Shown here piece by piece: positions 12,148-25,077 of a DNA stretch of 64,000 bases. Position numbers and translations under genes: made by a program. Position 1 is the first letter of the stretch. The number at the start of each line of letters is the position of its first letter. The DNA lies in the NCBI GenBank assembly GCA_033980235.1, contig CM067067.1:3215001-3279000 (forward strand), in the 5' to 3' direction. This stretch comes from Diadema setosum (taxonomy: Eukaryota > Echinodermata > Echinoidea > Diadematoida > Diadematidae). The notes beneath the pieces are model-generated. The model did no database searches, was not told where the DNA came from, and saw only the letters and a list, made by a program, of their open reading frames with translations.

Positions 12148-13465
12148 TAATATGCATTTGCTGAACAATTAGGCATTTTGAGCAGTATTTTTTTTGAAGT
12201 ATGAGAAGTGGCATGTAAAAAGATACTGACATTCTGGTAGTAATTGAAACGTACATTATGACTCAATTTTGATTTATAATTAATGGGCACTTGATATCAA
12301 AACATTGATTTCCAGTCATAAGGTACCTGATCTTGATATACTCTCCGTGAAATAAAAAAAAAAAAAGAGGAAAGAGGTCATAAAATAGAATAAAGTTCTG
12401 AAGTTTGCCTGGAATATAATATGAACAGTAACTTGTCTAGGCTGATTTTCCTTTAGAAGTGATGTGGGTTAGAAGAAAAAACAAGTGAACTTGTAATTGA
12501 TACAACATTTTTATTGGATGTATTGGAAGGGGAGGACTTGTGCAGAAGACATGAAGTTGACGTCATACAGAGGTTTGCTTTGACTTGAAAGTTACACCCT
12601 CTTGAGCCGTATTGAATGGCAACTAATTGGTTTAGCATTGATTAGGAAATATTTTCACTGAGGGAATACAAACAAGGGGGTAAAGACTGGCCTGAATCAT
12701 CTGAAATTGGATCCCGCTGGAAGCATCGGTGTTCCGATGGGGCTGAGTGGAAGGCAGAGGAGAAGAGTACAATGTAGGAATGAGACAACCCTGTGTGGAA
12801 TCACGACTTCAGTTCAAATGTGTTGGTTCCTACAACTTGCCCAGTATATGAAGAGAGGTTTCAGACTTACAAAAAGACTGGTTTGTAATCGCGTGTCTCT
12901 TGAACACGCTTTTATATATTTGTTACGGAGTTAGCAGAATGTTTGTATACCGAAATAAGTCTCCACACAAACTGCAATCAACATTCCATGTCACAGCTGC
13001 TTCACAAACTCTATGGTCTGTCAATCAAATGCACAACTCTTGATATGCTAGAATGAAGACAGACATTAATGCATGTACGTTGAAAGTGCAAGGTCAAGCT
13101 TGGATACACCTTGCTATTCCTTTTTTCTCCGAAAATTAAAGTGTTCAGAGTGCAAATGCTCACCCAGAGTCTGTGGGAAAAGACCTTCCTGACAATTTGC
13201 CAAACATGATTTGAGAATTTTATTGTGGGAGAAGCTATCATTCAAATCCAATTTAAGGCTTGCCAAAGTTAACATGATGAGCTTGAAACATGTATGTATA
13301 AACATCAACATTCATAAACTTGTGTGAAACCCTACACAATGATCATGGTATAAGAGCAGTGATGAACTAGTCTGTGATATATCACATCACACTGTCAGAT
13401 CAGTGCTTACACATTTGAAGGAGGGACCACATTTGATAACATATTCAGGTGAGTTCCAGGCAATA
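12148..13465. other. AT-rich non-coding stretch
   Basis: No gene supported. A strong donor-like TTCAG/GTGAGT stands at 13445-13454 with a 51-bp open segment before it (13399-13449), but the acceptor is weak and I do not call an exon. Confidence 0.4.
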
Positions 13466-13706
13466 CTGTATACGCTGAATATTTCGCGAGGTTTTTATTT
13501 TTGTGAATTTCGCAAGTCAGCTGCTATTCGCGAAATTAAAAACACGCGAAAATATTGACTCTAAGGCCGATATGACAATGATGTACGCGTATACATTTCT
13601 CCGTCCAGTACAAGGACTCCATGATTGCGAATTTAACCACTTGCGAAATTGTGTGAAAGTCCCGATTTGCGAAAATTTGGACTTGCGAGATATATGGCAT
13701 ATACAG
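13466..13706. mobile_element. TA-flanked MITE, CTGTATAC-end family
   Basis: The left end after TA (13464-13465) reads CTGTATACGCTGAATATTTC. The right end is its imperfect inverse, ...CATATACAG. About 20 of 27 terminal bases pair. The interior is rich in TTCGCGA/TCGCGAAA motifs like those near the ends of the pogo-like transposon at 46770. Size is about 241 bp, with no coding capacity. Mobilisation by a pogo-type transposase is inference. Confidence 0.55.
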
Positions 13707-14007
13707 CATCGAATGTAGTTATGTCAGAGGCTTGGCACAGAATACATACATCACACATTTCGTGATTGTGATATTTCTCCAAGTGGAACCTGTAAGATAT
13801 ATTTTTCCTGTGATTGAAATTGCAATAGAAAACCACTTTGATGAAATGAATAGGAAGTATTACTGTAAAAGGATTTTCCAACTTTGATACAATTTATGTT
13901 CATAACACATTTGTGTTTTAGAGGCAGTATATTTTCTTGAGTTGTTAATTTTGCAAATATTCGTCAAATGTGCAAAATTTGTGAGAAATAAAATTCTGAA
14001 ATATATG

Positions 14008-14125
14008 GTACATACAATATAGATTATATTGTACACGGTACATACAATATAGATTATATTGTACACGGTACATACAATATAGATTATATTGTACACGGTA
14101 CATACAATATAGATTATATTGTACA
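14008..14125. repeat. 30-bp hairpin minisatellite, four copies
   Basis: Four essentially identical 30-bp units in tandem, starting near 14009, 14039, 14069 and 14099. Each contains a perfect inverted repeat, TACAATATA-GAT-TATATTGTA (9-bp arms, 3-nt loop), so every unit could form a hairpin. Because 30 is a multiple of three, the array is open in several frames and gives a decapeptide repeat; I regard that as a by-product. Confidence 0.9.
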
Positions 14126-14535
14126 ACAGTTGGGAGAGTATAGCAATCAGAGCTGGGATCTTTTAAGAGATGTTGAAGCTTGAAATGCAAGTGCACTGAT
14201 AGCGACTTTGATGCATTGTGGAAGTTGGATTTGAAAGTAATTGGTGGTTTTAAAGGGAGCAAACAATTTCCACTGAATATCAGACACAAGAAGATGAATC
14301 AAAAGAAAAGTAAAGAGAGAGATATAAAGGGGGGGGATATGGAGGAGGGGAGGAACTAGAGTGAGGAGATGGGGGGAAAGTGAGGGAGCAAGGAACACAC
14401 GGAAGGAGGAATGAGGGCGATATTGATTCTGCCCCTTCCTGTACCAAGTAAGTCCAGTGTTTTAATGAAAAAGAATCCCGGGAATGATCGATGAGATTAG
14501 CGCACAATCGTCATCGCATCTGTCTCCGATTTCAG

Positions 14536-14616
14536 GCCCCGGTATTGAACATGTACACATCTCCCCCTGTGAAGATGCGGGCCAGAGTGCTGTCTCTCCA
14601 GCAAAAGTTTGCGGAG
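14536..14616 (+). CDS. Candidate internal exon, protein unknown
   Basis: An 81-bp segment is bounded by a good acceptor (CTGTCTCCGATTTCAG, ending at 14535) and a donor GAG/GTAAAG. It translates without stops in phase 0 to 27 residues beginning APVLNMYTSPPVKMRAR and ending LSLQQKFAE. It is richer in G+C than the flanking DNA. The same frame also opens upstream to an ATG at 14491, so a first coding exon of 42 codons is an alternative. I do not recognise the protein. A 191-codon minus-strand frame overlaps this region, which leaves the strand somewhat uncertain. Confidence 0.35.
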
Positions 14617-15508
14617 GTAAAGATGCCGCCCGGAATATTGGGATAAGGCCGGGCCTGGGAATCGCTTATTGGGATGGGAGAGCGATGTCAAGATATCAGA
14701 GGTTTCCAGCTCACAGCTTCTTCTCAGTCTGTCACTTCTTTTTCTTCCTCTATTTTGTGTTTCTATCTCTTTCTCTTTTCTACCGTCACTCAGTGTTTCT
14801 AGGCTTTCTCTCCTTCCATCCCGGCTGTGGGAATGGATGTCCATTATACACTTGTCGTTGGGTTTCTTCCAGGAGCATGATTTCGGAGTAGAGTGCAGTT
14901 CATTTTTCAAGAGCCCACTGGCATGCACTCTTACACTGGAGCATGGTAGATATTTAATCTGTAACCATCTCTTTGCTGTTTCTTTCTTTTTTTGGTGAAG
15001 ACACTGATCATATCTGTGTTTGCCATTAAAGATGTGTCTCTCTCCTATACTCACAAAGTTATAGACTTCCATTTAGAGAAGAAAAAGGAATGAAAGTGCT
15101 TGTTACCTCCATTTAACCCATTATTAACCAATGACCCATTTATTTATACACAATTCCCCATTTAAATTCAAATGTTGGAACATGACATCAATAACATATT
15201 GAGCACAAGAAAATGTATAACACTTTTTCCACGTAAACAGCATGTTTTTTAAACATTTTTGAAAAGGTACGTATGAAGGACCTACTGGATGCATCCAAAG
15301 GATTTGCAACACTTTTGTTTTCAGCCAACACAAATATGTTCTGCAGATTTAAAATAATTCAATTTAAAAGGAGAGAGAGAAGGGAGGGGTCAAGGAGTAC
15401 CGGTATTTGAGAGTAAGAAATATGAGTTTTGTATCTACAATGTACATAAAGGTCCACAGCTGAGCCATTGATGGTTTCTTCTGTAGGACATGATGTCAGT
15501 CACCAAGC

Positions 15509-16490
15509 TTAAAGGTATTGTTTACCTTTGGGAGCAGTGATTTAAAAAATGTTAAGGTATCACATTTGATGCATACATAGGTCAGTTGTATCACAAAACG
15601 TCCTACCAATTACCATGTAAAAATTTTGCAATAAAGCCTAAAATATAAGGAGATATCATGATTTTTTTCTATAAACCGTAACTGTAGACAGCTTAGTCTA
15701 GAAACATTTTTATTTTAACTGTTGTTCACATTTTGTATATTTAACAATACTTACAGAGGAAATCCAATCCAAATATAAGTTAGTTGTAGTGTGATAAAAA
15801 AGAGTAAAATTTTACAAGTTCAACAGTAAAAATTTGAAATCAGATGAAAAATAAGGAAGTTATGAAATTGTGAAGTTTTGATAATTTCTCCAAAACGGTT
15901 CTTGTACAGTGGGTATGAATACGCAAATGAATGAGCTAACCATGTCATACCCTCACAATTTTGCATTGATCGTGTCAAAAAAAAATGATGAAAATTCAAT
16001 GTTTCTGTCATTGAAGTCTGAAACATGATGGGATTCCTGGTTGAATAACTTCAGAATAGTGATCAGTTAGATATATAAGGATTTGAGCCTCGGGCATAAT
16101 TGCGTTTGAATGAAAACAGGAAATTTCAAAATTGTATGTACAAACTATATGGTAAGTTGTGACGGAATGACATGCTCAATTTGCCATTTGCATATTCATA
16201 TTGACTGTTCAAGAACTGTTTCCCCCAAAATAGCGAAACTTCAAAATAAATGTCATAACTTCCTTATTTTTCATCCGATTTTGATCAAATGTATACCACT
16301 GAACTCGTAATATCTTATTCCTTCTTATCAGTCTAACTTATATTTAGACTGGATTTCCCCTTTAATATCAATAATACTGATTCAAATTTTTACATTGGTT
16401 GTTTCTATCCCTAACTCACATTTTTGAACTATTTTGAAGCACAAAAGCTGGTTTTTTGTTTCGTCTGCAAATGGTTAAGTATGCCTTTAA
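15509..16490. mobile_element. Fold-back DNA element flanked by TTAA
   Basis: TTAA (15509-15512) then AGGTATTGTTTACCTTTGGG at the left is mirrored at the right by the inverse of AGGCATACTTAACCATTTG and TTAA (16487-16490). The two halves are long diverged inverted copies of each other: GATGAAAAATAAGGAAGTTA near 15843 reappears inverted near 16256-16275. The arms run to about 15990 and from about 16130, with a short unpaired middle. There is no coding capacity. TTAA ends suggest piggyBac-like target choice, which is inference. Confidence 0.6.
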
Positions 16491-16491
16491 G

Positions 16492-19400
16492 ATAAAAGTT
16501 GAATGCACTGCATATATTTTCTGCCATTCTAAAAACCCTTTCCTGCATTTGACACGGTCTATTTATTGTTGGACTATGTGTTTTACGCCTCCATGCTGAT
16601 TGTATAGTGCCATTACCTGGGCACAGGCGAAGATTTTATTCTATTTCTCGGTTGATAGAACTGCTCAAAAGAGCAGGGAAGCAAGAGTCCAGAACAAATT
16701 TCCCCAAAGATTTGCAAGAAATGACTTTAAAAAAAGACCGTGTGTAATAGCATGAGAATGCTCTTACCACATACATAACCTGCATTTTATATAAGTGTCA
16801 TGTGTGGAAATGATTGCTGTATCTTTTTTTTTTTTTTTATTTCAATGTGTGTGTGATGCAATTTATTAGGGCATTCAGGGAATCTTGAACCTTACATAAA
16901 GCTGATTTGTTATGTTATCCTCACATGTGTATATACACCATCTGATACGGAGAACATTATTTTGATGAAGATGCACCACCATCTTCTGTGTTATGGTATT
17001 TAGAGTTTTGACATGAATAGTGTGAAGTTTAGTTGTCCAGCCCAAAGCGCTTTCAGACATGCCAACTTATGGCATATTCATACGACGCAGGGATATACGG
17101 CATATTGATGTGAGTCCATTCAGATGCAATGCTCCATTATCTGATGATCGTATGGGAGCATTCAGGCCTCGCACTCAGTTGAACCTTTATGGAAAGCTCA
17201 TGAATATGTATGAGTCTCTCTATTGCATAGTACAAACTTTATGTTTATACTTTGTGCTGAACTAAATTGTGAATAAGCCCCGCCTACTTATGTGATGTAT
17301 GGATATGAGAGCTTTCAGATGCAAAAAAAAAAAAAAAAAAAAAAACCAGAAGAAAAAAGTCATGGATATAAGATAATCATACGAAATCACATGGTTTCGA
17401 AAAATGTCCTGTATTGAAACGACATGTCAATATGAGGGTATTCAAATGTGAAAAAAGGTCCTATATATCCATATGTTGTATATCTGTAGATCTCATATAT
17501 CGATACGAAAACTCTCTCTGAAGGGAGGGGGGGTCAGTCAGGTCAGTTTTGACTCCACAGTTGGTTTGAGATATAATGAAGAGCCAGGATATCAGCTTAG
17601 TCTCTATATAAAAAGAAAATGCCATCTCTAGCTGCCTTCTGCTCATTGGTGTGACGTGGTATCCACACTGAGAAATAAAATACATCATCCAGTTTGGGGA
17701 ATCTTCTGGTTTCTTAGTATTCTTGAAATACAAGTTTGAGACACAACGCTGACACCCGAAACCCGTCCATAAATTTGTGTTGCATTCTGCATCCCAATGA
17801 CATCAGTCATTATTCAAGTCGTACTACTACGGGCCCACTCTCGCTCAGCCCGTTTCCAACTAACCTCTGGTCTCCCTCTCTCGCTGTACACCCCCCTTCA
17901 TCCATCCATTAGGACTGCCTCTCCGCCTTTTTCTGCACCCTCCACAACCCTTCTGTCCCAAGGCTCAAGGGTGGCTAAGAGTTCGGGAGCAAGGGACTCA
18001 ATAATTAGATAAGGGCGAGTTGACTAAGCTATCAACGGAATTAAAATGGATTATTTCTTTCCCCTTTGCACTAATCCAATATCAGAGCACCAGTGTCTGT
18101 GGATACGGGCTTAAAAGAATATCGCTTTGGCAAATTGCAGGACATGTTCCGCCTGTAGATAAACGATGCAGCCCTTTTGCGCTGTGTTTGAATTTTGAAG
18201 TAATGACGGTTTGTAGTGCATCGAGCTCTGCGATGACGTCAGCATCTCTCTCCTACGAGCTGGTTTTTACGTACGCTTCGTGGATACTTTCTCCTTGGAT
18301 ATATGTAAATGTCACAACAAGAAAATGGACTATGCACACGGGGGAATTCTAAAATCATCTTAGATTACCTGGATATTAGATTAGGCTGTAGTTTCCTACA
18401 CTGTCATTGTTTAAATCAAAAGTAAATGCAGACCCAGGTTCTAAAACAAAAATAGTTGTTTTTTTTTATGAGCTTTCATTTATGGAGATCCCTGCCTTGC
18501 TACAATCTAAGAGTGCCTTGACTGAGTGCTGAATTATACAGAGCTAAGGACATCAGAGATATATCAAATGCAAATATTCATAGAGGTGTTGACTTAATTC
18601 ATTCCGTTGTGACGTTTCTTTTGTGTCTTGTTACCAACGCCCATCAAGGGGTCATTTTGTCACCAAGCTATGTAATATACCCATTTTATTTCCTGCCGCT
18701 ACGATGTCTTGTGCGAGTGGCAATATCTTTATTCACTATTATATGTGTGAACAATTCCTTGACATGAAAACTAAAAGGGTGATGCATAATATGGGCTGCA
18801 GTATTCATAATTTGAATAAAAGCAAGCAAAATATTTCAACCCAAGTCAGGGATTCATGGTAATTGGTTTAGGTACACAAATGTAGCAGACACTTGACTCC
18901 GAGATAATTTGCTGTTGGAAGTAATGAATGATTTTCAGGGAAATATGTGGGATTATCATCTGATATTCTTTCCATATTGTAATTTCTCATGCATATAGAT
19001 TGTGAGCCTGTGAATATAGGGAAGGCATCATTTTTCTATAGCCAGTGCTTTGTGTCAGTGTGCCTAGCCTGGTGCATTGATTACCCGTCCAGACGACACA
19101 TTCCCAAACATGAGCCATCATCAGGCATTGATTCCCGCCTCTCTGTTTATTGAGGCTGAATGGCTGTAATGACCAGTGTATACCAATCCTCAGATGCTCC
19201 CCTCATGGTGATGTTTTTCTTCCAAGGCCGAGTAAATGAATAATGAAAGTGTCCAATTGATTGTTAGTCTTTTGTAGCCCATCTGGGGGTAGTGAGACCT
19301 CAATGATTTGGTCTCCAGTGATAGCTCTCCAACAGCCATTGTGTGTGGACCAACTGCCCTCCGGCCCAACACCAAAGGGAGGGTTATTTCTGCGGTTCCA

Positions 19401-19838
19401 GGCCTTTGTTGATCTTTATTCTTGGTCTCCACACTCTGTAGTGCCCAGGTTTGGACACTACGGATCAATAATGCCAGTGAAGAGGCATGGACATGAGTTG
19501 TGATTACTGTCAGGTTAATCGAGGCTCAGCAGGCTTGGCGATATTGTTACTGATGCAATCTATTTTCTTTCTTCCATACTTAATTTTTCCATGCTGTCTT
19601 TAAAGAGAATGATGTGTTCGTATTTATTTACCAAAATCCCATGATAATGTTTGAAATGGGAGTTTTCATCTGATCAAACTTTGTTTTCTACAGTTGTGAG
19701 CAAAAATTCCTTATTGTAGATTCCAGATCATGTGGACAAGAAAATTTGTGAAATGAAATTGGATGAACTTGCTGCATATTGTCTTCATTTTAGCATTCAA
19801 TGTAGATATTGAATATGTTGAGACGGTTTTGTAATAAG
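16492..19838. other. Non-coding stretch
   Basis: No gene supported. It contains an A23-type tract at 17324-17345 and a moderately GC-rich block at 19070-19500 without splice-bounded open frames, possibly a conserved non-coding element. Confidence 0.45.
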
Positions 19839-19960
19839 AATAATTATGGTGATGATGATGATTATTATGATGATGATAATGATAATAATAATAATGATAG
19901 TGATAATAATGATGATAATAATAACAATAACAGCAATAATGGTAATGATTATTTTTAAAA
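19839..19960. repeat. GAT/AAT trinucleotide-rich tract
   Basis: Imperfect GATGAT, AATAAT and ATTATT trinucleotides run almost continuously. Simple low-complexity DNA. Confidence 0.8.
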
Positions 19961-20707
19961 TCACAAAAGTAATGACAACATCAATGATAACAAAATTACA
20001 GTATCTTTATTAATATTACTGTTATTACTATCTTTAACACTTTGTTATTTTTCCTATTGTCATTATCATCATTTTGGAATTATTTTGTTTTCTCTGATAA
20101 AAATAATATGAAATGCCCTTAGACCCATCCCCTAACTTCTTGTTCTTGGAGTGTTTTGGTCATCTCTTTTTCTTTGTGATTGATATCTTTTCCCATTGTG
20201 AAAGAAAAAAATGACAACAACAACAAGTGAACAGAATTGCTGTAGTTCTTTCTGATGTAGACCAAAATTGTATTCTTTAGTGTGTCTGTAGCTTTGTCTT
20301 GCATTGTTATTCGTAGTTCCATAGGGCATTTTCTTCTCATGGTTACAATGCAAGCATCAATCATTTGGAATGGATAGACTTCCTACAATTTCCTCATTAA
20401 TGGCTCAAGGTGAGCACTAGATAATGATCAAGCGGTCCGCAGTGCCTTGGATTCCATGTGGAAGTTGGGCATACTGTGGCAGTTCAGGTAAAGAGAAAAT
20501 GACAACAACAACAACACGACAACACAAATGGCCCATGGGTTTTAGCTGGGTGTAATTCCTCTGTTTGAATACACCAGGATTTTCTTTCTTTGTGTTCTGT
20601 GGAGTCCCACTGGCTCATCTCCCACAGTGGCATCCCCTAGTCTGGTCTTGGCCCAATAATCTGACTCTACCCCCCTCCCCCTTTTTTTTCTCTCTATTTT
20701 CCTTCAA

Positions 20708-20840
20708 AGAGGAGACTCTTCAATGTGGCAAGGTATTATTAGAAGGTTACCAATATCTTCTGAAAGAGGACGTCTTTGTCCGTCCACCGGAGGCTGTGTT
20801 GATTCCCCTCCAAAAGTCTGCAAGCTGCGAAGGGCTATGA
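20708..20840 (+). CDS. Possible terminal coding exon, protein unknown
   Basis: A strong polypyrimidine tract (T8, then CTCTCTATTTTCC) ends in TTCAAAG, followed by an open frame reading EETLQCGKVLLEGYQYLL at its start and VRPPEAVLIPLQK further on, ending at a TGA near 20840. The residue mix looks protein-like and the acceptor is good. However, the frame also runs upstream through the T-rich tract, and no partner exon is identified. I do not recognise the product. Confidence 0.2.
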
Positions 20841-20867
20841 AAGGTTGATCATTGACGGGGGAGGTAT

Positions 20868-21408
20868 GTTAATAGGCTGCTCCACTCTGACTACAATGGT
20901 ACTTTGGTCGTTAGTCTGCACTGAGGTAGTCCACCCCCCCCCCCCCCTCATATTTTGGTGATTGTGTGAACTTCTTTTGAAATGTTTTGAATGATGATTG
21001 CGACTTAAGCTGAATAGGGTTTATCATAGAAAATATATTTCCTCTAAGATGTTTCATGGAATGGATTGGCTAAAAAAAAAAAAAAAACAGTCTTCGTTGA
21101 TCCCAAATGAAGGTTGTCTGCCTACATGAATACATTGTATGTAATATTCATTACCTCCCAGTATCTTCAAGAAGAAACAGGAAAGGAAAATGTGATTTTA
21201 TTCATTTCTTATATGTCATATTATGAAGAACATTTTACTCTGCTACAAAGACATACCAGAAGCCTGTGGGGACAGATGATTTTGGGTTTATATTCGATTC
21301 ACAGCTATGGACTTACATGTACAGTGTATCACTCCAAACAGTTCTCAACAAGAAGAGAACCGGAATATAATTATGCTCTGCATGTATGTATGTATGTATG
21401 TATGTGTG

Positions 21409-21455
<47 letters not shown>

Positions 21456-23646
21456 CATAGTAGATTTGGCTAGAAATATGATAACAACCTTCCGAATATG
21501 TGCCTCTCACATTTGTTCATACACCAACAGAAGATTTCATTGAACTGGACATATCTCAAGTAACAGCTTTCCACATATCGTAATGAGGATTATTATTGTC
21601 ATTACACTTCTTTGTTATTGCTTTATACTATATCCTGATTACAAGTACATAACTGTGATAGTTAGTTGCTTGAAATTCTTTGCTTTATTGGATACTGTTC
21701 ATGTAAGTCCTTACGTTGAAATCAAGTGCAGTGACTCTAGTGGATACATGTATCCCCTATACCCTTACCCATGACAAAGATAATCACTAATGAATGGAAA
21801 CTGAATAGTAGAAAAGACAAATTCTGTTGTCTTTTCCAGAAAACCATCGCATAAATCTCTCTGCATCACCTCCAATATGCTGGCAAACTTCACCCCGACT
21901 GCCGTACAGACTGACTTGGATAATTGGAAGGTTACGGAGAGGTCAAATCCATTGCCGTTGCTAGTTATTAATAGAATTACTCACTTCTCTAATGAGGACC
22001 ATGAGAAGGCTGTTTGCCCAACAGGGGAAGTCCATGCTTTTCCTTGGGCTATTCCAGCTTGCTTCAGCCACGACTGATATATCAAGTCACAACAGATTGA
22101 GCAAAAATTGAACCAAATTGAGAATCTGCATGAGCCGTATGAGAGCATTTTTCATCATGACCTTTGACCCAAATGACTTACAACTCCCCCATCATGATCT
22201 AGTGCTTAGGGCCCAGTAATAGATTGACTATGACACCACCCTGCCTCACTTCTGTTGTCAGTCATTTTGGCCTGAAGTCACTGTGATTATATATGAAGTG
22301 AATTATAGGTTCTGTTAAAAAACAAGCAAATATGCCTTGTCTTTGATAGCAGGAAGACTAAAGAGGGGTCTTCATCCTTTACTTTGATACATATGAAGGT
22401 ACATTGTATGAGGAACAGCAGTGACGCTTATTTGATCTAGAGTATTTGTAGATTTTGTGAAAGATTATCATGAAGGGAATGTGTGAATCTGTGTTTGTAT
22501 TAGTGCAGATTTTTAAGCTGACTCAATACAAAATCAGAATTACAAAATTCTGCTCTTTAACATCACCCAAGATTGTTTACGGTCATGGAAAACTATGATT
22601 CGTATCACTTGACAGTTATTATGATGCTGTTTAATATGAATCCTTGTGTATCAAATATGATGTGAGATTCTGAGAGCTTTTCTGTGGCGTAATTGCAACT
22701 AAAGAGGAAGCATTACAGATTTTGTCACAACTTGTTGTTCTCCCCCAACATCAGGCAGCCTTTAACGGTTAAATGAATGGCCTCCATTTACTAAGTGTGA
22801 CTATGACAGCGGTGTAACATGTGTAGCCTGTTTCCTATATAAGTTAGGATTGGCAGGGTGGGGTGGAAAGGGATGCTAATGGCTATAAATGTTGCAGTAG
22901 GGCTAAATTTGGGATAGCGCAATATGCCGTGCCCCAGAATGGGTCGCAATGCGAGAAAAGGAGTTCATGAAATCTTTTTGCCATCCAGTACTCTGCAAGT
23001 GATCACAGGAAGTTACAATCAAAATCTCGTAATTTTAGGCCAGAAATGCAGGAAGTTAAGTAATGAGTAGATCTGTTGGGATTTATTCATATGGAAGTGA
23101 CCAGATTTTGAAATGTTCAGAAATACAATGAGCGAGTGAGTCGAAAGAAATGATTGTGTGGATTTGTCGTTGTGACTAATGGACCACGCATCATGTGATA
23201 TGCTGCAATGTGGGCATCGAAATATTTGCTTGCAAGAGTAGATTATCAACCATAGGTTTTTACCCCACCATTTCCTGGGATAATATTGCTGCAGAAATTA
23301 AAATCTTGTCCTTATTAGATTGCCAACTCTGCAAATCTACTGTGTGTCCTACAAATCATCAGAGAGATAGTATCAATGGAACTGGCTAAAGTCATTAAGG
23401 CTGCACACAAAAAAGGAATATCCAACAATTGCTAATTTCAAACAGAGACATTAATTTTCATTCTTCATACATGTTGCCAATTTAAGGATCAATAGTAGAT
23501 TTTGTGAATTGGAGGATTGTGAGAAGTTCTGCAACTGAAATAAAGGATAGCATTTGCCCAAAATAGGACTTGGGTGAAAGGAAAGGTCTTGTCTACCTCA
23601 GTGAAAACTAGCAATAGATGATAAAGATTATGATAAAAAAGATATA
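20868..23646. other. AT-rich non-coding stretch with a TG repeat
   Basis: No gene supported. It contains a C14 run (20934-20947), an A15 run near 21073 and the microsatellite at 21382-21454. Confidence 0.45.
21382..21454. repeat. (ATGT)n/(TG)n microsatellite
   Basis: TATG units pass into about 25 TG units with one CG interruption. Open frames across it are artefacts of the repeat. Confidence 0.95.
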
Positions 23647-23858
23647 CTTTCAAAGTGGAAATTTTTGCGTGAACATTTTTTTTTTTTTTTTTTTTGCGCT
23701 TGGCAGGGTAAGATGAATTTCACAAGTTTTTGATTCTGCAGAATCAGAACATTAAATTGTGCTATATACACTGTATAGTGAGCAAAAAATGTTTGGGTGC
23801 ATCAATTTTTGCGTTAGTTTCTGGCATGCGAAATGCGTGAAAATATCCAATTTTACAG
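23647..23858. mobile_element. Short diverged relative of the pogo-like transposon
   Basis: The left end follows TA and reads CTTTCAAAGTGGAAATTTTT, close to the left end of the 46770-50197 transposon (CTGTAAAAGTGGAAATTTTC). The match continues through the TTTTTCGCGC-like, GACGAATTTCGCG-like and TTTTTAATTTC-like blocks. The right half (TTGGGTGCAT, then GCGAAATGCGTGAAAAT...TTTTACAG) matches the last ~150 bp of that transposon. The whole transposase region is absent, so this is a deletion derivative of about 212 bp. It contains a T17 tract and many C-to-T type changes. Confidence 0.6.
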
Positions 23859-25077
23859 CAACATCGAAGCAGAGAAATGTGTTTTCTGGGACGTGATGGG
23901 TGCCAGTATTGCACCATCCTGCCAGCTGGTTGATTTATGATGTGCCATAATAACTTGCGAGAACTCACACATTTTGATCCTCGCAAGTGTTGGGATATTA
24001 AGGCTGGTGCTACACAGTTTTAAATTTTCAGTGATCTGGCAGGGACAGGGAATTAACTATTAGTTAGGTGCTTGTTGCACATGGTGCGTACCATCCCAAG
24101 TAGGTAGAATATAAGCCCTCGTGCTGTTACTTGCCTGGCTATCCGGCCAGGCGTGAAACGTGTATGTGCGTGCACAGCATGGCTAATGGTTATTGACCAG
24201 ACTATTCAGTACTACGTGCTACACTTTATTGCACATGCAGTTTTTATTGCAATATATTTCATTATTATCTACAATGTACAAGACCCTCACATAATGGTCC
24301 ACCTTTAATTCAATATGAAGATTTCTTCATATTACATGCCTCGATTTTCAGCAAAATACCGGGTACATAATTTCTCCTACTGTACCTTAGGCTGGAATAT
24401 TGCCTATCAAAGACATTAGTTTGGCGATTAACAGTAAACTAGCAGTGTGTACTGGTACTTGCTTTTTATCTCATTTAATTTTATTGATGCTATGGATGGT
24501 GCTATAATATACCAATTTAAATTCAAGAATGGATCAAATAGCTTTTCCTCTCTTTTGTAACATCAACCCTTGTAGAGATGCAGCTGTTGCGGCATGGAGT
24601 GACCATGTAGGATAGACACATGTACATGTAACTTAATAGCACAAGGCTTTGCAGAGTACTGTATTGAGTAGATATTTTTTACAATAGTAATTTGGATGGA
24701 TTCTAGGCTGCCATTTCTACATTGAACCAGGGAGGTGGATACTTTGCATTCAAGTATCTCCCTTTGTTTGAGCATGCTTCATACTTTCATGTATATTTTA
24801 GTATTCTTTTTTCATATGTTGCCTCTTCGAGAAGTTCTACTCATAGAACCCTCAGGTTCAGTATCTTCATAACACTGCCCTGAAGTGTGGCGTATAGATA
24901 CATTGTGGAGATTTAGGAAACTTACCAAACTAATGAGTGACTCTGAAAAGCTTTATGAAAATAACTACACAGTACGATGCCCATACAGTGAAATCATCAT
25001 CGGTTGAGCTGGTAGAAGATGACATGGATAGAGTAGAAGAAGATAGGAGAGGTAATGGAGAGGGAAGGAAAGTGAAA
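23859..25077. other. Non-coding stretch
   Basis: No gene supported. A small GC-rich inverted repeat, GCCTGGC-TATCC-GGCCAGGC, lies near 24133. Otherwise AT-rich unique sequence. Confidence 0.45.

Noticed and set aside
14008..14125. Regular near-identical 30-bp repeats, superficially CRISPR-like
   Set aside because: The repeats are directly adjacent with no unique spacers, there are no cas genes, and the context is eukaryotic.
14497..15072. 191-codon minus-strand open frame
   Set aside because: Composition is low-complexity in places (Arg/Lys/Glu-rich) and there is no clear splice support. It overlaps a better plus-strand exon candidate.
20430..20480. 45-bp open segment ending at TTCAG/GTAAAG
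   Set aside because: The acceptor lacks a pyrimidine tract and the segment is too short to judge.
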